The position numbers were made by a program, and so were the translations under genes. From Sipunculus nudus (lineage: Eukaryota > Annelida > Sipuncula > Golfingiida > Sipunculidae), in NCBI GenBank assembly GCA_026874595.1, contig CM049307.1, positions 23,847,079 to 23,911,078 on the forward strand: a stretch of DNA of 64,000 nucleotides. Direction: 5' to 3'. Below, piece after piece: positions 1 to 9,571 of this stretch. Numbering within the stretch: position 1 is the first letter of the stretch; each line of letters begins with the position of its first letter. The notes below the pieces were generated by a model. That model ran no database searches. It was given only the letters and a program-made list of their open reading frames with translations, and had not been told where the DNA came from.

Positions 1-1
1 G

Positions 2-349
2 GAGCGTCTGCTCCATATCAATATTTTGGAGCTCAGAGCAGTCCGTCGTGCGCTCGCACGCTGGTCTCCGCGCTTCCTCGACAGTCATGTTCTAGTCATG
101 ACAGACAACACGACGGTTCTTGCATATATCAACAGGCAGGGCGGCATTGGGTCACCCTCGCTTTTGCGGGAAACTTATGGCCTGTTCGATCTGTGTATCC
201 CTCTCGGTTTTACACTTCAGGCTCCTCATGTCCCCGGCGCGGTGAACATCCTCGCCGACGCCCTTTCCCGGGATGATAGGCCTACTCAGGGAAAATTTTG
301 TAAGTGGAGCTTCTGGCATGTGAATACTAACAGAGAATATTCTCATTAA
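2..349 (+). pseudogene. DIRS/Ngaro-type retrotransposon RNase H fragment
   Basis: The reading frame is open from the left edge (it starts outside the window) to a TAA at 347-349. It begins ERLLHINILELRAV, then MTDNTTVLAYINRQGG, a leucine-rich helix, and HVPGAVNILADALSR. The order 'HIN.LEL', 'TDNTT', 'HVPG..N..AD.LSR' is that of the RNase H domain following the reverse transcriptase in DIRS-like tyrosine-recombinase retrotransposons. The D of TDNTT and the D of ADALSR are the expected acidic residues. After about residue 95 the sequence stops resembling the family and ends at a stop, so the element is truncated on its 3' side. No methyltransferase or recombinase domain follows. A Ty3-type source is less likely given the 'NTTVLAYINRQGG' wording. 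Confidence 0.8.
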
Positions 350-394
350 TACAGAAAAGCTCACATCCGTTTTCTAACAAAACCACCATTCACT

Positions 395-900
395 GGGAGG
401 GGAATGGGGGGATCTGTTTTTGATCATGTTTAGTATTCACATTCTTTCAAACATTTTCTATAACATACCAAAAATTAGGTCAGTATTGGGTATTATTTTG
501 AAGTTATGGGCCAAAATATAATGCAATTTTTAAAAAATCAGGAAAAATATTTACTCCCTAACATGAGAATTGCTGAACCCTAGAGACTTTTTTTCAGGAA
601 TATAACTGTATTTAATCAAGATTCAATTGTTTACCCAAAATTAGATCTGAGTTTTGCAAATTTTTCAAGTTATTAGCATAAATAAAAAATCAATACCTTA
701 AATTTTGTCCTACTTTGGCAATGGCAATTTTTTCCCTGTAAGCACTGTTGATTTTTCACAGCATACATACATAAGGATTTAATCTTTAAAAATCTGAAAT
801 TTCAAAGAAATTGATTGGAAAGAATAGCTTTTATTCACATTTTCATACACCATGTCAAGTGTTGTTTACATCTAGCCCACCTAGTAGTACAGCCTTCACT
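395..900 (+). repeat. orphan core unit of family C element
   Basis: This AT-rich stretch repeats the wording of the C2 core (5440-6660): 'atgccagaaattaggtcagtatt'-like text, 'aagttatgggcc', 'ttaatcaagattcaatt', 'ccttaaattttg' and 'ggcaatggca' in the same order. It has neither the 5' hairpin nor the 3' end of family C, so it is a detached or truncated piece lying directly after the DIRS fragment. Confidence 0.6.
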
Positions 901-980
901 TGCATTATGTAACCCACCCCAGGCAGCTTGCCTTGGCTCAGCTTGGCCACTACCAGCAGGCTTCCCCTCTGCCCTGCACT

Positions 981-1006
981 CCCCCCCCCCCCCCCCCCCC
1001 CCCCCC
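981..1006 (+). repeat. poly-C tract (26 C)
   Basis: Uninterrupted run of C just upstream of element A1. Runs like this recur at 29339, 32645 and 47179, and as G at 13220. Confidence 0.95.
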
Positions 1007-1034
1007 AGATGGTGCATAAACTAGATGAATGTTA

Positions 1035-2185
1035 TTGTATCCGCCAAAACAGAGTTTTGCGGATACAATGTTTTCAGCCCACTGCCGCGGCCGCCGCGGC
1101 GTAGGTGTCCGGAGAACTCCTCCGTAACTGGTGGGCGGAATTTTACGAAACCTGGGATTATGTTTGGGTAACATGTGAACTGCTGCATCCTGATTTTGTT
1201 TTGACCTCTGACCTTTCCTCAACGCTCTGCGTCCGTTTGTGCGTCTGTTTCCACACATAAACCAACATATCTCGGGAACCGTTTGACTGATCAGGAAATT
1301 TTTTTTGCACAAATGTAGCCCTTGGAGAGCTTTATAACATACACAAGAAATGGTGGCGCCACCTGCAACCATGTTTGCATAGTGTCCATCTGTTTGTCTG
1401 CCTTGGGTTAAAATCACTCATATCTCTGCAGTGGTTTGACTAATTCACCTGAAATTTGCATTGCGTATACATCCTGGATAGCTTTTCTGATTTTATGACA
1501 GGTGGCGCCACCAACATTCACGTTTACGCTGCAGACATCCAAGCTCATCTCGGGAACCATTTGACCAATTGGGCCAAAATTTTGCATGTGTATAGATCTC
1601 ACATAGCTCTTTATCATATGGAAAACTGGTGGCGCCACCTGCAGCTATTTTTGCACAGCTCCCGCCTATTTGTCTGCCATGGGATAAAATCACTCATATC
1701 TCGACATTGGTTTGACATATCTGCCTTAATTTTGCAGGTTTATACATCCCCGACAGCTCTCTTGATTTTATGACAGGTGGCACCACCTACATTCTAGTTT
1801 ATGCAGCAGACATCCAAGCTCATATCCGTTTGACCATGTGTATAGTTCTCACATAGCTCTTTATCATATGCGAAACTGGTGGCGCCACCTGCAACCATTT
1901 TTGCACAGTTTCCATCTGTTTGTCTGCCACGGGCTAAAATCACTCATATACATGTAGTGGTTTGACTTATCTGCCTTAAATCTGCATATGTATACAACTT
2001 GGACGGCTTTCTGGATTTTGTGGTAGGTGGTGCAACCTACATACACAATTTGGCTGCAGACATCCATGCTAATATGCAACACTTCACTCTATTTCCCCTT
2101 GCCACTCAATCCATGCCTCACTTCACCATTTCCACTCTTATTTAGGCGGCTACACGTAGTCGCTTGTCGACTACCCGTATTCTAG
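1035..2185 (+). mobile_element. family A Helentron-like element, copy A1
   Basis: Begins TTGTATCCGCC; GTATCCGCCAAAAC pairs with GTTTTGCGGATAC at 1056-1068 as a 5' hairpin. A GCC/CGG-rich stretch follows (1083-1100), then a unique leader with two AGGTCA half-sites (TGACCTCTGACCT, 1202-1214) and a tandem core. The 3' end has hairpin GTAGTCG-cttgt-CGACTAC (2156-2174), 7 nt, then CTAG (2182-2185) followed by TT. GGTGGCGCCACC lies at 1352, 1501, 1628 and 1878, with variants at 1776 and 2016. No ORF for Rep/helicase is present, so it is non-autonomous. Assignment to Helitron2/Helentron (HINE) is by structure only. Confidence 0.8.
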
Positions 2186-2675
2186 TTATTTTCTGTATTT
2201 GATTCATTCTTATTCTAGGCTATGCTACATTTTAAATTTTGTATTGTACCACCAAGGTTAGAATGATTAAAGTGTACATTGATTGTGTCCACAAAGTGGT
2301 GTATTGCTATGAAAGTGTGGATGTTCATCAGATAAGTAATTCCTTACTTCAGAAGAGTAAAAACTTCACCTGGTGTGAAATTGACTATTAATTCCAGTAA
2401 TAAATTAAAACTGGGATAGTAATTAGCACAATGATATTGTTTGTCTCTCATTTAACCAACAGTGTGTATACTTTATTTGAAAAGATGTTTTATTTTATCA
2501 AATTTACTGAATCTTTTATTTTATTTTGATGAATAAAATTAAGCATGTACTGAAAACTCCAATGTGCAAAAATTTTTAATAGTGATTCAAGGAATATTCT
2601 TGTATATGCCATGCTGTGGCATTATTTTCTTTTAAATTCAGTTTAAACATTTATGATTTAAAATAATAAAATATA
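2186..2675. other. AT-rich spacer, nothing recognised
   Basis: 490 bp between A1 and the Tigger element. No exon, RNA gene or repeat end is recognisable. Confidence 0.6.
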
Positions 2676-3231
2676 CAGTGGAGTGCCGTTCATCCGAACA
2701 CCGTTTATCCGTAAAATCGTTTATCCGTAATTAAAACTGGAGAACTGAAATTATGACCGTTTATCCGTAATTTTGAAAATCTGGAAATATAAAAATAATA
2801 TTTATTCAATAAGAAGAACTGATAATGGCTCGTGTATTTACTCCCAGTCGGTCCCGACTAATTATAAATGCATCACCGGTTCGTTTCTGCAGGTGTGACA
2901 ACGCCTAATTACCCAAGTTGTACACACGCAGCTTGGGCTTGTACTCATTTGAGCAGTTATAGATGTGAAAACTACCACCGGCCGAGTCCCCTTATTAACC
3001 TTGTGTCCTGCAATGTCGAGTTGTTCACACCTGCAAACCATCCAGCCATGAGAGCGAGTAGATTTTGAGCTGATAATGTCGGACTCTGATACGCTCGAAC
3101 TTGTACTCATCTGAGCAGTTTAACAGTGCAGGCAAATCTATCTTCTATATAAGCTATACTATGACACGCAAGTTCATTCACAATTTAGCAAATCTTCACC
3201 ACGACAACACAGCACTCAAGTTTCATGTCAG

Positions 3232-4854
3232 ATGGAGTCAGGGTCTCGCAAGCGCAAACGCCATGTCCTGTCACTTGAAGACAAGCTAAGCATTCTGGAG
3301 AGACATGATCCAGGCACCAAGGCAGCTGAGCTGGCCAGAGAGTTCAATGTTGGCAGAACTACTATTATTAACATCAAGAACAGTGGTCAGAAGCTAAAGG
3401 ATTTCAAGGGCCAGATGCCAGACACACATGCTTCCAAGAGACGAAAGACGATGCGCACGGCGTCTGATGACAAGCTGGATGCGGCCGTATACACATGGTT
3501 TCTGCAGGAACGGTCCAAAGGCAGCCCCATCTCCGGTCCAATCCTGATGGAAGCAATGTACAACAAGTCGATGCATGGCTCTGACAGTACATTTTTGGCG
3601 TCAAGTGGATGGCTCAAGCGGTTCAAGGAACATCACGGCATCCGGCAGCTTGAGATTCAGGGCGAGGCCTTGTCAGCGGACGCCAGCCACATCGACGAAT
3701 TCCGATCCCACGTGCGTTAATTGCAAGAACGGGAAGGTTTGAGAGACTGTCAAGTGTACAAGGCAGACGAGACAGGTCTCTACTGGAAGGTTTTGCCTGA
3801 CAAAATCCTAGCTGATGCGTCCGAGAAATGTGTTCCTGGACATAAGGTGTCAAAAGAGCGGATTACTGCTCTGTTGTGCACCAACGCAACCGGTGAACAC
3901 AAAGTGCGCCCCCTGGTGATCGGGAAGTCAACTAAACCAAGGTGTTTCAAGCACGTGAACATGGACTCCCTGCCTGTGGCGTATCGAGCTCAGAAAAACG
4001 CATGGATGAGCCGTGAGCTCTTCACGGATTGGTTTCACCAGGAATTCGTCCTGTCCGTCCGTCAGTATGCCAGGGAGAGTCTGAAGCAGACGCCAGCACG
4101 CACATTACTTCTTGTGGACAACTGCCCCGCCCATCCCATTGAAGATGAACTGCGGACTAGTGACGGGAACATATGGTGTATCTTCCTGCCGAAGAACTGC
4201 ACCAGCAAGATACAGCCCTGTGATGCTGGCATCGTAGAATGTACAAAACGATATTATCGTAAACGCTTGCTGTCATCCTTGCTTGCAGACTGTGTCGACA
4301 ACAGCTTGTCCATCATAGAACGGATGCGCGGTTTCAACTTGCGTGATGCCATCAACCTGTTAGGTGATGCCTGGAATGACCTGAGACAGTCTACAATCCA
4401 CAAGTGCTGGAAGAATTCCCTTTTTCTGGAGCTTAAATCTCTTGCTGGTGCTCAGACCCCAGCTGATGCGGATGAGGTGGAATCATCGACTGACATTCAG
4501 GTCAGCTCAGTTGCCAAGGCGGTGGACTCGGACTACAGTGAACTGATAGTTGCTGACTGGCTCCACTGTGATGGTGATCTACCAACTGCTGCAATGCTGA
4601 CAGACGAGGAGATTGTGCAGTCAGTCACTCAAGAAGCTGCTCCCGAGACATCTGATAATGAGGAAGACACATCAGCCCCCGTGAAGCCCCCACCCACAGC
4701 TTCAGAGGCATTTGTTCATGTCGAAGGTGTTCTATCGTGGTTAGAGAGCCTACCGAAGGCCGACCTGCTTCACTTGAGTGTGCTACGCTACATCAGAAAT
4801 CAGGCAGGCAGTTATCATTTCAGGCAGTCTGATATCCCCAGTTATTTTAACTGA
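3232..4854 (+). pseudogene. Tigger-like (pogo) transposase, one in-frame stop
   Basis: Starts at ATG 3232 (MESGSRKRKRHVLSLEDKL) and is continuous in one frame to TGA at 4852-4854, apart from a TAA at 3718-3720 (codon 163). Full length would be 540 residues, typical of Tigger transposases. Residues ~10-60 form a Psq/CENP-B-type helix-turn-helix (KAAELAREFNVGRTTIINIK). Residues ~75-150 are the CENPB-type HTH ending in SSGWLKRFKEHHGI. From ~165 runs the DDE_1 nuclease with catalytic Asp in KADETGLYWK (~179), LLLVDNCPAHP (~296) and KIQPCDAGI (~331), i.e. DD34D. An acidic tail follows. The stop falls between the DNA-binding and catalytic parts. All three catalytic Asp survive, so inactivation looks recent. 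It lies within clear inverted repeats, so it is a transposon gene and not a domesticated host gene. Confidence 0.93.
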
Positions 4855-5252
4855 TTTTATGATGTGACTTTCTCGATGCATGTGATCTGCCGAACCCCAT
4901 GTTCATCAGTTTTCATGTGATATTTGTGTGATATTTCCGCACTATTGTTGTAAATAAACTGTGCATTCATATAAAACTTTTTTTTATATTTCGTCAATTT
5001 CTACATCGCAGCAAGTAATAAAGGAGTCTCACAAGCACATTTAGTTTAACTGTCTGCACATAGGGGGCGGCATCGAGGGCGGTAAATCTATCATGGCGGA
5101 TATCCACACGTTCAGCGAAAGATTAACTGGTACATGTACTTTACTGACAAAAAATCTTAATAAAGTAATTAAAGATATTATAATAGCTTGATTGAAATTT
5201 TGATTTGATAGTAAAAAGGTATTTATAACACATTATTCCGTTCTGTTCACGT
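4855..5252. other. Tigger 3' noncoding region
   Basis: Holds an AATAAA at about 4954, 27 nt before an A/T-rich run, a plausible polyadenylation signal for the transposase. It ends where family C sequence begins. Confidence 0.5.
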
Positions 5253-7867
5253 TTTTAGCTCAGCTGACTATAAGTCATCTGAACTATAGTCGTGGTCCAT
5301 TGTCCGTCGTCCGTCCGTCTGTCCGTCCGTCCGTCCGTCAGTCCGTCCGTCCGTAGATGTGGCACGTTTTGAAACCGTAAGACCTAGGAATCCAAAATTC
5401 AGCATAATGTTAGATGTCCCCAAGATCTCCTACCAAGCTGAAAACTGGGTCTTTGCGACTTCATTCCTTTGAGAAATTAAGGAAAAACCTCAGTTTTTTA
5501 TTAAAAACCTATTTTCACACTTCAGGACTGCCTAATATCAAAACCACTCATCTGTTTTTCCTCATATTTCCTATAAATAATCCTCTATATAATTCCTATG
5601 TACATGCCAGAAATTAGGTCTGTATTATATAATTTAAAAAAGTTATGGGCCCAAACATAATGCATTTTGTAAATAATCAGGAAAGAAATTTTAACACTTA
5701 ACACAAAACTTGTTAAAGCTAAGCACTTTTTTTCCAGTAATATTACTTTTATTAATCAAAATTAAATTGTACACCCAAAATTAGATCAAAATCTTTTAAA
5801 TTTTTTAAAATATTAGCAAAAATAAAAAATTGGTACCTTAAATTTTGCCCAACTTTGACCATGGCACGTTTTTTTTGCTGTTACTGCTGTGGATTTAATT
5901 TTCACAGCATGTTTTTGTTAGCATTTCAACTGTTAACACCAAAAATTTGAAACCAGTTGATCAAAAACTGTAGATTTTATTCAAGTTTTCAAGCACCATG
6001 TCACATATTGCTAGTGTTATGCAGTTTGCTAGAGCTCAGCTCCCGAGCTTCAGCTCTAAGTTCCTTAAATTTGGCATACAGTTAGATTTCTCCAAAATCC
6101 CCTACCATGCCAAGAATTTGGTCACTAGGACTTAATTCCTTCGAGATATCAATGAAAAACTTCATTTTTCCATTAAAAACTCATTGTTACACTTTAAGAC
6201 TGCCTAATATCAAAACCACAGATCTGACTTTGATCATATATAATATACATATTTTTCTATACATTTGCTATGCACATGCCAGAAATGATGTCAGTATTGT
6301 GTATTTTTTTTAAGTTATGGGCCCAAACATAATGCACTTAGTAAAAAATCAAGAAATATATTTACTCCCTTAACAAGGGCATTGCTGAAGCTAGAGATTT
6401 TATTGTCAGGGATGTAACATTATTTAATCAAGATTCAATTGAATACCAAAAATTAGTTCTGAATTTTTCAAATTTTATAAGTTATTAGTATAAATATAAA
6501 ATTAGTACCTTAAATTTTGCCCAACTGTGACCATGGCACGTTTGTTTCCTGAGAGCACTGTTGATATAATTTTCATATCATGCACACATAAGGATTTCAG
6601 CTTTTTAGTTTAGAAAGCTGAAAGAAATTGGCCAAATATTGTAGCTTTAATTAATTTTTTTTATGAGACCCTGTCAGACTTTGGCTCTCTCCAGCCCCTC
6701 TTGAGTCACCTGTATGTTGACCTTGTTGACCTTTCATCAAATTATGCACGCTTGAGGCGAGAATCCAGGCAGCTTATGGCCAGCCACAGTTGATCCAGGT
6801 GTCCAACCCAACTCATCTAGTTGTTTTAATCAACAACATAACAATAAACAATAAATTAATAAATTTTTCTTGGTTTTTAATAACAAATTAAAGAAAAATA
6901 GAAAAGGAATTTGTTAGTTTATAATAACAGGAAATTAACTTGCAGTTACTGATGATATAAGAATCTTGTATCGATGGGTAGAATGTCACATATTCCAAAT
7001 AACACCATGCAGTCACCTATGGCATTTTTCAGTTCATTTTTAATGATAAAGAAGTAAATCATATTATTCATTACTAATCATTAGGGATTATATGAAGGAA
7101 ATTAATGATAGACAAAGATGCAGTTGATAATATTAATCTAGATTCCTACTGTGTCTAGTGTGTACATTGATGTGAAATTAGTCCAAAATGAATTTTTTAC
7201 AGTTATTTTTTAATATAAATAAAAGCCATAAAACCAGGTACTTATGATCATTATTGAAATGTGTGAATTTTGTATATTCTGGATTCTCAAAATCATTGTT
7301 TGGTGAAAACTGAATAAATACCAGACATGGTGCAAATACTTTGTAATTTTATTTAAATACGAATATGATTATGTACTCCATTATAAAATTTCTTGCATAA
7401 AGAATGGGAATTCAGGTAAAAATGAAAGTATATGAATACTTGTGCAAATACTTTCAAAATGTATTCATGAATGCATTCATGAATATATTCTTTAATATTA
7501 TTTTAATTATCATATCAGTTATATTTCATTTTAAAAAATCATATGATTCTCTTATTATTTTTAATAAAAATTATATTTGGGACAATATTTGTAATTTTTT
7601 TAATAAATAGTTAAACTCTTATATTATATGTTCTGCTTATAAGTTATATGGCCAAGTCAAAATCTGTGTGACAATAGCACTCCATTTGTTAATAAAATAA
7701 ATGAAATCAATCCTCTTCCCTGTCTCCAAAGATACTATCAAAATCATACATACAAGTCATAATACAGCTTATATTTATTACCACACAAAACCAGCATGTG
7801 CCTCATTTCTAAAAAATATTTTTTTATCATATATAACAGCTGAGCGTCGTGACCCATAGGTCCCTTG
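5253..7867 (+). mobile_element. family C Helentron-like element, copy C2
   Basis: Starts TTTTTAGCTCAGCTGACT; TAGCTCAG.TGACT pairs with AGTCATCTGAACTA to form the 5' hairpin. A (GTCC)n microsatellite follows at 5305-5354. The core has about two units of ~675 bp: 'gcctaatatcaaaaccac' at ~5530 and ~6205, 'cttaaattttgcccaact' at ~5838 and ~6511. The 3' end has CAGCTGAGC (inverse of the 5' motif, from 7838), a GACCCATAGGTC hairpin, then CCTTG before TT. It sits inside the 3' part of the Tigger transposon, so it is younger than that insertion. No coding capacity. Confidence 0.8.
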
Positions 7868-8044
7868 TTTATAACTCTGAAAGCTAACCGAAGTCCATGA
7901 CACCGTACCACCATTTAGTAGTAATACCGGGATTACAACATCGATGAAACGATTTTATTTTACAGATGTTCGTTCATCCGAACGTTCGTTTATCCGAACA
8001 AAACCCGTGTCCCCCGAGATGTTCGGATGAACGGCGCTCCACTG
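7868..8044 (+). other. right end of the Tigger transposon
   Basis: After C2 the Tigger sequence resumes and runs to the right inverted repeat. It carries the subterminal GTTCGTT(C/T)ATCCGAAC units at about 7970-7999. Confidence 0.8.
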
Positions 8045-8080
8045 TATGTGTATGCATAATATGACCCAATATGAGCTACA

Positions 8081-8218
8081 CTCTGGATATATAATGATTG
8101 CAACTTTTGCAACAATTCTAATATTTTAACTTAAAGTTTCAGTTTTTTACTCTGTATATATAACGATTGCAACTTTTGCAACAATTCTAATATTTTAACT
8201 TATATTTTCAGTTTTTTT
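8081..8218 (+). repeat. tandem duplication, period ~69 bp
   Basis: The block starting 'ctctggatatataatgattgcaac' (8081) is repeated from 8150 with very few changes (ATTGCAACTTTTGCAACAAT in both). It lies directly beyond the right end of the Tigger. Confidence 0.85.
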
Positions 8219-8354
8219 TATTAAAAATTTATAAAACCTGTAAATTAAAAAAATGATTCAGATGAAAACTTCTTAATGGAAAAAGTGGATATGCTAAAAA
8301 ATAGGCTTATGTATAAACTTAAATGCATTATTCCCTTGAAAGTGAAATAAAGGT

Positions 8355-9167
8355 ATTAGACCATTCTGTCCACTTGCCTGTCCATCTGTAACTTTTCATA
8401 TGCATCACAGTATCTCAAAACTTTTACTGTTTTTCTTCATGACAGTCTTGTCAGAGTATTAGTTTGCAATCATATATTTAGAACTTTACTATAACCAAGT
8501 AGGAGGGCCCCTTTCCTCTTAGCTTTTCATATTCTTATAAAAATGAAAAACATTACAATAGAATATTTCTACATCCACCTTCGTGCTGCACTCACTTCTC
8601 CCTTCTCTGAACCCCATCCCAAAGTCAGCCTCAGTAAGCAAAAACAAGATGAATCAGATATATTCATACTTTAATATTTTGTATAACTATTCACCCATAG
8701 GTACCTATGTACATGCCAGAAATTATGTCAGTATTGTGTAATATGTATCTACATGGTGGGCATCACAATAATGTACCTTGTCAAGACTAAAGAGATATTG
8801 TGTCATACAGTCACAGATTCATAAATCACTTCATCAGCATAGTTAATCATAACATCATATCTGTCAAATTGAAAGCTTGCAGACTACCATACACTTAAGA
8901 TCCTTCAACAAATAGCCTTATCATCATTCTTCTACTGCTTATTACTGCTGTCATTGCATTCATATTTGCTCAAATATATCACAATTTTCAACCCCTCCTA
9001 AATAAAAAAAAAATTATATATTTTATATTTTTATATTATCGTATATTTTAAAAAAATAACATGTCCATGATATTCATAAGCTTTATCGACTCGATATAGT
9101 ATCACAATGGAGAAACATTTATAGTCCAATCACAATCAGCTGTGAGCCATGACCCATGGGTCCCTTG
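8355..9167 (+). mobile_element. family C remnant, copy C3
   Basis: The 3' end is clear: CAGCTGTGAG, the palindrome GACCCATGGGTC, then CCTTG before TT (9137-9167). The 5' end is degenerate ('tctgtccacttgcctgtcc', ~8366, may be the eroded (GTCC)n). The middle has 'tacatgccagaaattatgtcagtattgtg' as in the C2 core. Confidence 0.55.
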
Positions 9168-9571
9168 TTGTCTATGAATTTTAAGCTCTTCCTGCCATAA
9201 GCCTTATGTGTTGTCCATCCAGCATCAGTCTACAATTTTCAAAATGCTTCTTTATTTATCAGTCAATTTTGATTTTGTTTGTTGTATCTAAAAAATATGT
9301 GCTGGGCTTTTTAGCTCCTACACAGAACTGTGAAATTTATCAATGATTTAAATTTATGCAGACTTCTTCAAAATTACAAAAATGCTTCTTTTCTTTCATT
9401 TCTTGTCAATTTTTATTTATTTTTTAATTTTATCAGATAGGGCTTGGTGTACACCTGTAAACTTTATCACTGGATTTTGAAGTTCAATAATTATGCAAAT
9501 TCATGCAAGCTTTTTCTGAATCGCACAAAAAAAGTTTGTTCTCTTTTATTTATGGACCGAATTTGATTTTA
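9168..9571. other. spacer between C3 and A2
   Basis: AT-rich, with loosely repeated phrases ('aaaatgcttctttattt', 'aaaaatgcttcttttcttt'). No gene or element end seen. Confidence 0.5.

Larger units (their letters stand above)
2676..8044 (+). mobile_element. Tigger/pogo DNA transposon (with C2 nested)
   Basis: Terminal inverted repeats begin CAGTGGAGTGCCGTTCATCC (2676) and end GGATGAACGGCGCTCCACTG (8044). They match except for one base and are flanked by TA on both sides (2674-2675, 8045-8046), the pogo/mariner target duplication. Inside the left end the motif CGTTTATCCGTAA recurs at about 2701, 2717 and 2757. The right end carries GTTCGTTTATCCGAAC in the same orientation near 7984. These are likely transposase binding sites. 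With the 2.6-kb C2 insertion removed the element is about 2.75 kb, a normal size for an autonomous Tigger. Confidence 0.93.

Noticed and set aside
3232-4854. Tigger transposase as a domesticated host gene
   Set aside because: It lies between matching terminal repeats with TA duplications and carries an in-frame stop.
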